Assembly: GCA_021792635.1 (NCBI GenBank)
Contig: JAJYUH010000010.1
Coordinates: 1-64,000, forward strand
Length of the DNA: 64,000 nt
Reading direction: 5' to 3'
From: Natronospirales bacterium
Lineage (GTDB): Bacteria > Pseudomonadota > Gammaproteobacteria > Natronospirales > REEB76
Shown here one piece after another: positions 7,034 to 15,919 of the stretch. The notes beneath the pieces were generated by a model that made no database searches, was not told the DNA's origin, and was given only the letters and a program-made list of their open reading frames with translations. How positions within the stretch are numbered: position 1 is the first letter of the stretch; each line of letters opens with the position of its first letter. A program made the translations under genes and the position numbers.

Positions 7034-8215
7034 TCAAGGGACAGACTGGTTGATGCGGATGTGTACGGCTTTTGCTGTATTTTCCTGCCAGCGACCCTGT
7101 CCCATCAAATCTCCAGACTGCGGCAGCGGGTTACCGTGAGGCGAAATCCGCGCGATGATGATTACGGCGGCGTAATCCGACAGCTTGCGGCCGGAGAGCA
7201 TGGCATCCGTGTCACTGAGCGTCACCCGCAACGGCAGATCGCGCACCTGAAAACGGCGCATAGCGAATGGTGGGCCGCTGCTCTGCCCCACCGGCTCAGC
7301 AAATACAAACAGTGTTTCATCCGGTGATACCTTGCTGCGCAGTGCCGGGTCCAGCGTTACCTGTACTGCGATTACCTTACCCGCTGGAACCGCTGCTGCT
7401 GGAATGGTGCCACCCGCCGCCTGGATACGGGCAACGATCAACTTACGGAAATTTTCCGGCGGATTTTCCGTCAACAGCGTCTGCCAACGCTGTATGGCCA
7501 GCGGCTTGTCGCCACGCGCGAAAGCAATCAGGCCGCCATACCACAATCCCTCCGCATTACGGGGGTCGAGTTTGAGCACATGCTCGAATAGTGGCGCCGC
7601 CCTGGTCATAACCATCGACGGGTCCTGCAGCGTGAGGGCCTCGGCATAACCCGCCAACGCACCGGCACTCCGATCATGGGAAAGATGGCGCGCCTGATTG
7701 AAGGCATTCAATGCCTGCCGATATTTGCCCATCAAGACGTAGGAGCGACCCAGCATGATCCAGCCCTGCAGGTCATTCGGGTCGGTGGTAGAAAGCCGCC
7801 GCGCAAACTCGGTCACCATCTGCTCGACTTTGGGGACGCTGGCGGCATGCACGCCTTCCACTGCCGGCTGCCAGTTGCCCACCTTCAGGTAGAGGCCCAG
7901 GCAGGTGGCGATGATCGCCCCGGCGGCCACGGCCGCGGCCCAACGCGCGCTGCGTGTGCGGACGGGTTCCGGACTTGATGTGGCCGCGGCCGGGACCAGT
8001 TCCCGCTCCAGATCGCGCTGCGCGGCATCGAAGTCCTCCGCCGCGAGCCTTCCGGAGGCCACATCCCGTTCCAGTTCCTCGCGGCGGGCGGCATAGATAT
8101 CCTGGTTCGCGGCCTGCGTCGAGGGCGAGGGCCGCAGGCGGGCCCGCCACAGGGGTACCGCCACCAGTGCGGCGGCCAGCGCGATCATGCCGCTGCTTAA
8201 AAGAATGAAAATCAT
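7034..8215 (-). CDS. ccmI: CcmI, cytochrome c maturation TPR protein
   Basis: A 393-aa protein. It has an N-terminal membrane helix (residues 1-22), a cytoplasmic loop (YAARREELERDVASGRL is typical of CcmI), a second helix near residue 95, then periplasmic TPR repeats (NDLQGWIMLGRSYVLMGKYRQAL) and a C-terminal beta domain. CcmI presents apocytochrome to the CcmF/H haem ligation complex. ATG 8215 overlaps the ccmH stop by 4 nt (ATGA), so it is preferred over the longer upstream extension. It is last in the operon. Confidence 0.92.
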   Translation of the reverse strand: MIFILLSSGMIALAAALVAVPLWRARLRPSPSTQAANQDIYAARREELERDVASGRLAAEDFDAAQRDLERELVPAAATSSPEPVRTRSARWAAAVAAGAIIATCLGLYLKVGNWQPAVEGVHAASVPKVEQMVTEFARRLSTTDPNDLQGWIMLGRSYVLMGKYRQALNAFNQARHLSHDRSAGALAGYAEALTLQDPSMVMTRAAPLFEHVLKLDPRNAEGLWYGGLIAFARGDKPLAIQRWQTLLTENPPENFRKLIVARIQAAGGTIPAAAVPAGKVIAVQVTLDPALRSKVSPDETLFVFAEPVGQSSGPPFAMRRFQVRDLPLRVTLSDTDAMLSGRKLSDYAAVIIIARISPHGNPLPQSGDLMGQGRWQENTAKAVHIRINQSVP

Positions 8216-8634
8216 CGGGAGGATTGCTCCTGGTCGGCGAGACGTGATCGCCGGCGAATGACGAGGGCCACGGCTGTGAAGGCCAGCAGCAGCAGCAGAA
8301 AAGGTCCACCCCAAAGGAGCCAGGTGTTGGCTTGCAGCGGCGGCTTGTAGAGCACGAAGTCCCCATAGCGTTGCACCATGTAGCGCTTGATCTGCGCATC
8401 GCTCTCCCCCTCCCCCACCATCGCGTGGATCTGACGGCGGAAATCCGCGGCCAGCGGCGCGTCGGAATTGGCGATATTCTCATCCATGCACTGCAGGCAG
8501 CGAATCTCCTGCAGCAGGTGCTCATAGCGATGCTCCAGCACCGGATTGGTGAACGGAGGTTCGCTGTCGATGGCGAACGCGAAACGACTGACGAGCAGCA
8601 ACACGCAACCCAATACGGGTATCCAGGGTTTCAT
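8212..8634 (-). CDS. ccmH: CcmH, apocytochrome thiol reductase
   Basis: A 140-aa protein with a signal peptide, the redox motif RCLQC near residues 45-49 (family LRCxxC), a three-helix bundle, and a C-terminal membrane helix (TWLLWGGPFLLLLLAFTAVALV). CcmH reduces apocytochrome CxxCH disulfides before haem attachment. It corresponds to the short form of CcmH; the TPR part is the separate ccmI. It overlaps ccmG and ccmI by 4 nt each. Confidence 0.94.
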   Translation of the reverse strand: MKPWIPVLGCVLLLVSRFAFAIDSEPPFTNPVLEHRYEHLLQEIRCLQCMDENIANSDAPLAADFRRQIHAMVGEGESDAQIKRYMVQRYGDFVLYKPPLQANTWLLWGGPFLLLLLAFTAVALVIRRRSRLADQEQSSR

Positions 8635-9173
8635 GTGCCCTCGCGGCGCAGTGCATGAATGCGCGGCAGTAGTTCCCTCTGGATCACCTCAGTGGTGATC
8701 GGACCGATGTACTTGTAGCGGATAATGCCGTGCTGATCGATCAGGAATGTTTCCGGCGCACCATACACCCCCCAGTTGATGGCTACGTTACCGGTGGAGT
8801 CAAAGGCGATCGCGGTATAGGGATTGCCGCGTTCCGCCAACCAGCGCAACGCACTCTGCCGGTCATCCTTATAGTCGAGTCCGTAGATCGGTACGACGTT
8901 CTGCTTGGCAAGGTTGAGCAGCATCTGCTGTTCCTCGCGACAGGCAAAGCACCAGGTGGCCCAGACGTTGACCAGGGATACCCGGCCTTTGAGCCGGTTC
9001 TGATCGAATGTCGCCTTCGGGTCGTGCAGCCGCGGCAGGCTGAAATCCGGCACCGGCTTGCCGATCAGGGGTGAGGTGACGAGGGTCGGATTGAGATACA
9101 GGCCGCGCCAAAAAAAACCAATGAGCGCGATCAGCACCAGGACGGGCAGGATGAAAACCAGCCGGCGGCGCAT
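8631..9173 (-). CDS. ccmG: CcmG/DsbE, thiol-disulfide oxidoreductase
   Basis: A 180-aa thioredoxin-fold protein anchored by an N-terminal helix (residues 4-22). The active site is WATWCFACREE, and the family cis-proline loop YGAPETF is present. It keeps CcmH and apocytochrome cysteines reduced in the periplasm. Its ATG shares a base with the ccmF stop (TGATG). Confidence 0.94.
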   Translation of the reverse strand: MRRRLVFILPVLVLIALIGFFWRGLYLNPTLVTSPLIGKPVPDFSLPRLHDPKATFDQNRLKGRVSLVNVWATWCFACREEQQMLLNLAKQNVVPIYGLDYKDDRQSALRWLAERGNPYTAIAFDSTGNVAINWGVYGAPETFLIDQHGIIRYKYIGPITTEVIQRELLPRIHALRREGT

Positions 9174-11173
9174 CAGTGTTCCGGCTCGCGTGTCAGGTCC
9201 CTGCCCGCCTCTTCCGGCGTGGCGGCCACATCCAGTGCGATCGCCTTTACCCGGACCCGGCGGTAGCGCTTGTCCATGAGGGCGATGAACCCACCGAGCA
9301 CCATGATGAGCCCGCCGAGCCAGATGAACCGTACCAGCGGTTTGTACTCGATGCGTACACTCCAGGCACCATGACCGAGCGGGTTGCCGAGCGCGATATA
9401 GAGATCACGGAACGGACCCGCGTCAATGGCCGCTTCCGTGGTGGTGCCATCGCGCCGAAACTGGCGCTTTTGGGGATAAATCACCGTCACTGGCCGGCCG
9501 TTGCGAGTCACGACAAAGGTGCCCTGCACCGCCTGGTAATTTGGGCCGGAGACATCCCGCACCCCCTCAAAAGTGTATTGATCGCCGTGCACAGTGAGGC
9601 TGGATCCCGGCGTGAACACCCGATCCACCGTGATACCGAGCATGGTGGTCACGGTCACGCCCAGAATCATCAAGCCGGCACCCACATGGGCGACGCTCAT
9701 GCCAAGCACGCTGCGTCCGAGACCCGCATGCCGGTGGTGCAGCCGTTGCCACAGGCGCTGTGCCGGCTCCTGCAGTGCACTGAACACCGTCCAGGCCGCA
9801 AGCAGGACGCCCGCCATGGCGATGAAACTGGTCTCGGCCCGCAATAACACGATCACGACTGCCCCCACCAGGAGCGCCAGCGCCGCGACCCACCCGAGCT
9901 TCCGGCCGGTATGGGGTACGGAGCCGTGTTTCCAGCGCACATAGGGACCGATCCCAATGAGGATAAAAAACGGGATCATCAGAGGCACGAATATATGATC
10001 GAAATACGGCGGTCCCACTGAAATCTGGCCAAGCTTGAGCGCACCCAGCACCAGCGGATACAGGGTGCCGAGGAGCACCGCCGCCGCCGCCACCACCAGA
10101 AAAATATTGTTGAGCAGCAGGAAGGTTTCCCGCGAAAATGCTTTGAAGCCGCCGCCGTTATCGCTGAACATCGGCGCACGCCACGCATACAGGATGAGTG
10201 CCAAGCCGACAAAAGCCCCGAGCATCGCCAGAATGAATATTCCCCGCCTGGGATCCGTGGCAAAGGCGTGCACCGAGATCAAAATGCCGGAACGTACCAG
10301 AAAGGTGCCGAGCAGGCTCAGGGAAAACGCCGCGATGGCGAGCAAGGCGGTCCAACTCTTGAAGGCACCACGCTTTTCGGTGACCGCCAGGGAATGCACC
10401 AGGGCCGTGCCCACCAGCCACGGCATGAACGAGGCGTTCTCCACCGGATCCCAGAACCAGAATCCTCCCCAGCCGAGCACATAGTAGGACCACCAACTGC
10501 CAAAGGTGATGCCGATGGTCAGAAACAGCCATGCCACCAGGGTCCAGGGCCGTGACCAGCGTGCCCACACGGCGTCCATGCGCCCGCCGAGCAGCGCGGC
10601 CACCGCGAACGCGAACGCCACGGACATGCCCACGTAGCCCATGTACAGCATCGGTGGATGGATCGCCATCCCCGGATCCTGCAGCAGCGGGTTCAGATCC
10701 CGACCCTGGGCCGCCGGCGGCAACAATCGTGTGAACGGATCCGAGGTGGTGAGCATGAACAGCAGGAACCCGATGCTGATCAAGCCGAGCACGCCAAGCA
10801 CGCGGCTGGCGAACTCCTGAGGCAGGCGGCGACTGAAGCGCGCCACCGCGAGCGTCCATAGCCCCAGCACAAAAATCCACAGCAGCAGCGACCCTTCATG
10901 GGCGCCCCACACTGCGGTGATCTTGTAGGGCCAGGGCAATGCAGTGTTGGAGTTCTCCGCGACGTAGCGCACGGAAAAGTCGTTGGTTAAAAACGAGTAG
11001 GTTAGAATGACAAACGCCAGGCTGACAAACAGGGCCTGGCCGACCGCAGCGGGGCGTACCGCGTTCATCCAAATGAAATGGCCGCGCTGCGCGCCTACAA
11101 TCCCGAAGAAACACTGCGCCACCGCCAGGCATAAGGCAATGACGAGTGCGAGTTGACCGAGTTCGGGAATCAT
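9173..11173 (-). CDS. ccmF: CcmF, haem lyase subunit
   Basis: A 666-aa polytopic membrane protein with the tryptophan-rich haem-handling motif WGGFWFWDPVENASFMPW near residue 240. It carries conserved periplasmic histidines and many membrane helices, and its length is normal for the family. CcmF takes haem from holo-CcmE and joins it to apocytochrome together with CcmH and CcmI. It overlaps ccmE by 4 nt. Confidence 0.96.
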   Translation of the reverse strand: MIPELGQLALVIALCLAVAQCFFGIVGAQRGHFIWMNAVRPAAVGQALFVSLAFVILTYSFLTNDFSVRYVAENSNTALPWPYKITAVWGAHEGSLLLWIFVLGLWTLAVARFSRRLPQEFASRVLGVLGLISIGFLLFMLTTSDPFTRLLPPAAQGRDLNPLLQDPGMAIHPPMLYMGYVGMSVAFAFAVAALLGGRMDAVWARWSRPWTLVAWLFLTIGITFGSWWSYYVLGWGGFWFWDPVENASFMPWLVGTALVHSLAVTEKRGAFKSWTALLAIAAFSLSLLGTFLVRSGILISVHAFATDPRRGIFILAMLGAFVGLALILYAWRAPMFSDNGGGFKAFSRETFLLLNNIFLVVAAAAVLLGTLYPLVLGALKLGQISVGPPYFDHIFVPLMIPFFILIGIGPYVRWKHGSVPHTGRKLGWVAALALLVGAVVIVLLRAETSFIAMAGVLLAAWTVFSALQEPAQRLWQRLHHRHAGLGRSVLGMSVAHVGAGLMILGVTVTTMLGITVDRVFTPGSSLTVHGDQYTFEGVRDVSGPNYQAVQGTFVVTRNGRPVTVIYPQKRQFRRDGTTTEAAIDAGPFRDLYIALGNPLGHGAWSVRIEYKPLVRFIWLGGLIMVLGGFIALMDKRYRRVRVKAIALDVAATPEEAGRDLTREPEH

Positions 11174-11628
11174 GAGGCACCCTTGACTGCCGCCTGCTGA
11201 GCCTGCATGGCTTTCTGCATCGCCGCCGTCACTTCCGGCGGCATGTACTTGGAATCATGCTTGGCCAGCACCTGGTCTGCCACGAACTGGCCGTTCTTTT
11301 CCAGCGTGCCATACACCACAATGCCCTGCCCTTCACGAAACAGATCCGGCAGAATCCCGGTGTAGGTAATCGGGATGGAATCCTTCATGTCGGTGAGTGT
11401 GAAATGCACAGTCATGCTGCCAGGCGTGCGCCGTACGCTGCCCATGGCCACCAGACCACCCATGCGGAAACGTTGACCCGCATGAGCGTCGCCGGCCGCC
11501 ACCTGCGACGGGGTGAAGTAATACAAGAGATTGTTGCGGAATGCCTGCAAACCCAATCCGGCGGCAATTGCCACGCCCACAACCATGGCGATCACGATGA
11601 CCAACCGCCTGCGGCGCGTGGGTGTCAT
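11170..11628 (-). CDS. ccmE: CcmE, periplasmic haem chaperone
   Basis: A 152-aa protein with an N-terminal membrane anchor, an OB-like beta barrel (FRMGGLVAMGSV, ITYTGILPDLFREGQGIVV) and the haem-binding segment VLAKHDSKYMPPE. Its histidine forms the covalent bond to haem and the tyrosine is the second ligand. CcmE carries haem from CcmABCD to CcmF. It overlaps ccmD and ccmF by 4 nt. Confidence 0.95.
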   Translation of the reverse strand: MTPTRRRRLVIVIAMVVGVAIAAGLGLQAFRNNLLYYFTPSQVAAGDAHAGQRFRMGGLVAMGSVRRTPGSMTVHFTLTDMKDSIPITYTGILPDLFREGQGIVVYGTLEKNGQFVADQVLAKHDSKYMPPEVTAAMQKAMQAQQAAVKGAS

Positions 11629-11798
11629 GACGGTTTATCCGCACGCAGGTCGCACCGGCGCAATTCCTTCAGCAAGGATCGCTGCTGCCGACCCGGGAGG
11701 ATGGCGTTGGCAATGAGCACGACAGCGGTAATGCCATAGGCCGGCCACACATAGGTCGCATAGCCGCCCATGGTGAAGAACTCGTGCCAGGAGGTCAT
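11625..11798 (-). CDS. ccmD: CcmD, small haem exporter subunit (57 aa)
   Basis: A 57-aa frame with the family pattern: an aromatic start (SWHEFFTMGGYATYVWPAYG), one membrane helix, then a basic cytoplasmic tail (QQRSLLKELRR). CcmD stabilises the CcmC-CcmE complex and helps release holo-CcmE. The start overlaps the ccmC stop and its own stop overlaps the ccmE start, both as ATGA. Confidence 0.92.
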   Translation of the reverse strand: MTSWHEFFTMGGYATYVWPAYGITAVVLIANAILPGRQQRSLLKELRRCDLRADKPS

Positions 11799-12532
11799 GA
11801 TTTTTCCGCCAGCTCACGGACCCAAGCCGTGTTGCGCTCGCGTTGCAATATTTCCACTTGCAGACGCTTGAGGATGAATGCGGCGAAATACAGCATAAAA
11901 CCCGCGACCATGATGAATAATGGAATGTACATGCTGGGCGGGATATCCGCCCGTGGTCCGAAGAACACCGTGGGGCCCTGGTGCAATGTGTTCCACCATT
12001 TTACCGAATAATGAATGATGGGGATATTGACCATCCCCACCAGGGCCAGAATCGCGCTTGCCCGGTCACCGGTGCGCCGATCGTCAAAGGCGCGATTGAG
12101 CACCATATAACCGAGATACAGGAACAGCAGGATAAGTTCCGAAGTCAGGCGGGCGTCCCATACCCAATATGTACCCCACATGGGTTTGCCCCACAACGAA
12201 CCGGTGACCAGCGCCAGGAAGGTGAATGAGGCACCCAGCGGCGCGGCCGCCGCCGAGACGGCATGGGCAAGCTTCATGCGCCAGATGAGGCCAATGGCGG
12301 CGGCCATCGCCATGACGGTGTATACGAGCAACGACATCCATGCGTTCGGCACATGCACATACATAATGCGAAAACCATCGCCCTGCTGGTAATCGGGCGG
12401 CGCCAGCCATAATCCTCCGTAAAGACCGGCGATGATCACCAGCAGGCTCAGCCACGCCAGCCACGGCGAGAGCCGACCGGCAAATTTATAAAAGTAAGGC
12501 GGCGAAGCCAGCTTGTGGAACCAGATAAACAT
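11795..12532 (-). CDS. ccmC: CcmC, haem transfer protein
   Basis: A 245-aa protein with six membrane helices, the tryptophan-rich motif WGTYWVWDARLTSELILL near residues 125-142, and flanking histidines (YVHVPNAW, IIHYSVKWW). CcmC loads haem onto CcmE. Unlike the usual ccmABC order, ccmB is not directly upstream but lies 8.6 kb away on the same strand, so ccmC must have its own promoter here. Confidence 0.95.
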   Translation of the reverse strand: MFIWFHKLASPPYFYKFAGRLSPWLAWLSLLVIIAGLYGGLWLAPPDYQQGDGFRIMYVHVPNAWMSLLVYTVMAMAAAIGLIWRMKLAHAVSAAAAPLGASFTFLALVTGSLWGKPMWGTYWVWDARLTSELILLFLYLGYMVLNRAFDDRRTGDRASAILALVGMVNIPIIHYSVKWWNTLHQGPTVFFGPRADIPPSMYIPLFIMVAGFMLYFAAFILKRLQVEILQRERNTAWVRELAEKS

Positions 12533-12559
12533 GTTTTTTCCTATTACATAGAGATCATC

Positions 12560-12790
12560 TCAATGCCGCCAACGCAACCGGTCCACCTCTTGTTTAACTG
12601 GCGCGTCGGTAGCAAGCGATTTTCCAAAGATAATATCCTCCTTGGGAGGATGTGCAATGCCGGGTAATTTGCGCACATAGTAAAGGGTTTTGGCCAGCAG
12701 CACGAGATCCGGCGTATCCTGTCGTTCCAACAATATGCATCGCATGTTGGCGTGTTCCCGATGCAACTTAATTATGATATTGACAGGCAT
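12560..12790 (-). CDS. Truncated haemerythrin-like protein (76 aa)
   Basis: The protein matches the N-terminal half of haemerythrin HHE-domain proteins: LHREHANMRCILLERQ, then LYYVRKLPGIAHPPKEDIIF. Normal domains are about 130-180 aa with four helices and several further His/Glu iron ligands; here the frame stops after the second helix, and one of the usual paired histidines is replaced (AHPPKED). It is therefore either a relic or a very short variant unlikely to hold a di-iron site. It lies 27 bp upstream of ccmC, at the junction where the ccm locus is split. Confidence 0.6.
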   Translation of the reverse strand: MPVNIIIKLHREHANMRCILLERQDTPDLVLLAKTLYYVRKLPGIAHPPKEDIIFGKSLATDAPVKQEVDRLRWRH

Positions 12791-12897
12791 ACTTTGTTCC
12801 CGGGCAGTAGTCGCACCGCCGGACTCAGGCAGTGCGATGCGATACCCTCGTCAATCCTTGCGCGCCTGGCATGACGAAAGCTACCACGCACCGGCAC

Positions 12898-14256
12898 TCA
12901 CCAGAGAACCCACGCCGCCAGATAAAGCGTATTGTTATCGGAGGCGCTGCGTCCCGAACCGTCGTAGTTGCTGCTGGCGCCGTTGAATTTATTGTAGAGC
13001 ACATACTGGGCGGACAGCTGCACATTCAGGGCCGGCACCCAGGTCCATTGCATGATCCAGCCGTCGCTGTTGGGGGAACCGGTAGCACTGCCGGTGACCG
13101 CGGCGGGCGCGTACAGCAACGGGTCGGTGCTCCCGCTAATATGGAAGTAGGCCAGCGTGGGACCATAGCTGTTGTTCCAGTAATAGCTGGCATCTGCCTT
13201 CCAGTAGTTCAGGTGATCCGTCGGGTTCGACGCCGTGCCGAGTACCGTGCCGGCATGCCAGTTCTGGTTTTCGCGTATATAGATACCATGCAGGGTCACG
13301 GAATCATTGCCCATAATGCGCTGGTACTGGGTGTCCACCCCCACATCGGTAAAATCATTGGTGGGGCCACTCAGCGGGGTGCCGGTGCCGGGGAATATGT
13401 GTGCCGACATGCCGAGCGCACCGATTTCCCAATCATTTTGACTCTTACCACCACTGCCTTCCCAGGCATGTTCGTAAGCCAGGCGCCAGTAGGGAGCCAG
13501 GCCCGAGATGATATTGGAAGAGGCGCTGGTGTAAGGCTGGGCGACCCCCAACTGACTGGAACGGTACAGACTGACCTCGCCGTACAGCGAATTGTTCATC
13601 CACACGTAGGCGCCCAGCCCCGCCACCTGCTGGGCCAGAGCACCCACCAGCATGGGGGTCGCACTGGGAGTGGGGGCGGACCCGGAACTGAGGAAAGGAA
13701 AGCCCCACGCAGGCGTGCTGTTCCAGACATCCTGGACAGCCGGATTATTATTAGCGGTCAGGCCCCAGACGACACTATTGTCGCCCCATTTCGCATCGCG
13801 GGCATAGCGGATATCGGTGTTATCCATGCTGAAGTGGTCCGAATCCGAGGCGTAGGTGATCTGCGCAAAGGCACCCATGTGTTCCGAGATGGCGCCGGCA
13901 TAGAACAGGCTCAATTGCTGCGGGAACGCCACGCTGCCATTCTGTGAGTCCGGCTGGGTTGTCTTGGTGAGCGTGTACGAGAGGACCGCCATGGCCGACA
14001 ATGGCGGGACCTTTTCTATGTTGAGTTTGGCGCTGCCGCCATGCAGCTTGTTCGGCCCGAGCACATACCCGTGCAGTTTGAAATACCGGCCGAAGGCGGT
14101 GAGCTGTGGCGCTACCGTATGGCAAGCGGCGCAGGACATGCCCGTCTGCCTGGCAAAGCTCGGCACCGCCTGCGCCGGTGAGGACCACAGCGGCACGGTT
14201 GCAATGGCAATGGCAACGGGAATGATGGTCAGTCGGACAAGATGCTTGCAGTACAT
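12898..14256 (-). CDS. Outer-membrane cytochrome-porin fusion, Cyc2-like
   Basis: A 452-aa protein with a signal peptide ending SPAQA, then one haem site directly after it (FARQTGMSCAACHT, followed by GRYFKLHGY). A long Tyr/Trp/Gly-rich beta-barrel region follows, ending in an aromatic residue as outer-membrane proteins do. This plan is that of Cyc2-type monohaem porins, which move electrons across the outer membrane in iron oxidisers. Similarity to Cyc2 is by architecture and N-terminal pattern only; the electron donor is unknown. ATG 14256 follows GGAGGG. A paralogue is at 18507-19853. Confidence 0.75.
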   Translation of the reverse strand: MYCKHLVRLTIIPVAIAIATVPLWSSPAQAVPSFARQTGMSCAACHTVAPQLTAFGRYFKLHGYVLGPNKLHGGSAKLNIEKVPPLSAMAVLSYTLTKTTQPDSQNGSVAFPQQLSLFYAGAISEHMGAFAQITYASDSDHFSMDNTDIRYARDAKWGDNSVVWGLTANNNPAVQDVWNSTPAWGFPFLSSGSAPTPSATPMLVGALAQQVAGLGAYVWMNNSLYGEVSLYRSSQLGVAQPYTSASSNIISGLAPYWRLAYEHAWEGSGGKSQNDWEIGALGMSAHIFPGTGTPLSGPTNDFTDVGVDTQYQRIMGNDSVTLHGIYIRENQNWHAGTVLGTASNPTDHLNYWKADASYYWNNSYGPTLAYFHISGSTDPLLYAPAAVTGSATGSPNSDGWIMQWTWVPALNVQLSAQYVLYNKFNGASSNYDGSGRSASDNNTLYLAAWVLW

Positions 14257-14271
14257 ACCCAACCCTCCCAA

Positions 14272-14625
14272 TTAAAGTTGGACGTCGAACGCAGACGCAA
14301 TCATGTGCATGTTCTACGCGTGAAAGCATAAACCGTCTTCGCGGGGTCACCATGACCCAGATCAACTTAATCAACTTCTCGTTTCGTACTGCAGTATCAA
14401 CCACCAGCACACTGCGGCAGCAGGCAAACAGCGGTTCTCTTGATCCAGGTCATTCCGTCCACACTGGATTACGCGCAATATTATTCATTGGGAATAATTT
14501 GTTTAACAGCGCTGTTGCTGTTGAGGGGGGTTGTTGCTGCCGTACGGATGCCTGTTGGAGTCCGGTCGCTTGCAAGAGGCGCTGAGAACATGCCGTAACG
14601 TGCAAACTTCAAGTGGAGAACCAAG
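14272..14625. promoter_or_regulatory. Divergent regulatory region with two FNR/ANR-like boxes
   Basis: A 354-bp gap between the divergent cytochrome-porin and membrane cytochrome genes. At 14352-14365 is ATGACCCAGATCAA and at 14440-14453 is TTGATCCAGGTCAT. Each matches 8 of the 10 defined bases of TTGAT-N4-ATCAA. The first lies about 95 bp upstream of the cytochrome-porin start. FNR/ANR/DNR factors respond to low oxygen or NO. No other gene is seen. Confidence 0.45.
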
Positions 14626-15363
14626 GTGAGTGGCAAAGCATCTTTTGTGGATTGTTCCATCAGCGAGAAACTCCTATACACCGCTTTTCTGTGCGTGGTG
14701 GGCATCGGTTACCTGATGGCGCTGACGCTCATTTACCTCACCGACGCCGGCCTGAACGGCAAGCCGGGAATTAACGTGCAGGACATCGCCATTTCGTATT
14801 ACGGCAACCGCAGCGGCACCAAGATGGAGGCCATGCTGCGGGGGCCGATGCGCATCTACAGCAAACCGCTCGATACAGCGCTGCTGGTGGACTGGCTCGA
14901 GTCGGGAGCGACCAAGAGCGGCTATGACGCCATCGCGCACCCCATCCTGCAGAAGGACTGTTTCGCCTGTCACTCCGGCGAAACCGCCAAGCGCATGGGG
15001 ATACCCGACTATTCCACGTACGAGGGCGTACGTTCTGTCACTCAGAGAAACACCGGAGCCTCCCTTGAGTCGCTGGTGAAACTATCGCACATACATTTGT
15101 TCGGAGTCGGCCTGCTGCTGTTTGTGGTGGGCTTCATCTTCAGACTGGCGGTGCTGAACCGCTGGCTCAAATGGACATTAATCGTGACACCGTTCGCCTC
15201 GATCCTGGCGGATATCCTCGCCTGGTTTCTGACCAAGTGGGATCCGCTCTACGCCTATGTGGTGGTCATCGCCGGCGCGGTCATGGGGGTGGCGTTTACC
15301 GCCCAGATCCTGATTTCCCTTTACCAGATTTGGTTATTGCACGTGCCGCGCGAAGCCCCATGA
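14626..15363 (+). CDS. Membrane cytochrome-like protein with CxxCH and HxH motif
   Basis: A 245-aa protein: one N-terminal helix (residues 17-39), a periplasmic part with CFACH at 112-116, then three helices (about 155-178, 182-203, 207-235). The second membrane segment opens with LSHIHLFG, whose histidines could bind a further haem or metal. I know this architecture as a recurring uncharacterised family near respiratory genes, but have no function for it. It starts at GTG 14626 behind GGAG. It is co-directional with the secreted protein downstream and probably co-transcribed. Confidence 0.65.
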   Translation: MSGKASFVDCSISEKLLYTAFLCVVGIGYLMALTLIYLTDAGLNGKPGINVQDIAISYYGNRSGTKMEAMLRGPMRIYSKPLDTALLVDWLESGATKSGYDAIAHPILQKDCFACHSGETAKRMGIPDYSTYEGVRSVTQRNTGASLESLVKLSHIHLFGVGLLLFVVGFIFRLAVLNRWLKWTLIVTPFASILADILAWFLTKWDPLYAYVVVIAGAVMGVAFTAQILISLYQIWLLHVPREAP

Positions 15364-15433
15364 ATTAGGAACAGGATCGGCCACAGTGGGTGAAACCGTA
15401 ACGGGTTACTACGCTACCTTGAGGAGAATTACC

Positions 15434-15919
15434 ATGACAACGCGATACGCCACCGGATGGGTCTCCGCGCTATTGGCGCTGAGTATATTGGGCATCAGCC
15501 ATGGAGTATTTGCCCAGGACCAGGGGCATGCCCACGTGATTGACGGCGTGGCCGTGTACTTGGGTGTCATTCCCGCCGAACTCATCTCCGAGCAATACCC
15601 CAAACAGGCTCCCGAGCACCAGATGCACGGCGGCGTGCCGAGCGGGGATCACTGGCACCATGTAAACGTGGCTATCTACAACGATACCACCGGCCAGCGT
15701 ATCACCAATGCGCGTGTGGTCGCGCAGGTATGGTCGCAGGAAGAGGTCAACCTGCCGATCCAGAAAAAACCACTGGAGCCTATGAGCATTGCGGGGGCTG
15801 AGACCTACGGCAACTATTTCCACATGCCCGGTACCGCAATGTACTTCATCAAGGTGGAAATTGACCGTCCCGGTCACACGCCGATTGTCACCACCTTCGA
15901 GTACTACCATCGGTCCTAG
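15434..15919 (+). CDS. Secreted histidine-rich periplasmic protein, unknown function
   Basis: A 161-aa protein with a clear signal peptide (cleavage after VFAQ). The mature part is His-rich (GHAHVID, GDHWHHVNVAIY), followed by beta strands with the pattern of a small Ig-like sandwich and a conserved-looking GNYFHMPG. This suggests metal binding or a periplasmic accessory role for the neighbouring cytochrome. ATG 15434 after AGGAG is preferred over the longer upstream start. No family is named with confidence. Confidence 0.65.
   Translation: MTTRYATGWVSALLALSILGISHGVFAQDQGHAHVIDGVAVYLGVIPAELISEQYPKQAPEHQMHGGVPSGDHWHHVNVAIYNDTTGQRITNARVVAQVWSQEEVNLPIQKKPLEPMSIAGAETYGNYFHMPGTAMYFIKVEIDRPGHTPIVTTFEYYHRS

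Noticed and set aside
12832..13947. 371-codon plus-strand frame opposite the first cytochrome-porin
   Set aside because: Same reason: an antisense shadow with no recognisable domain.
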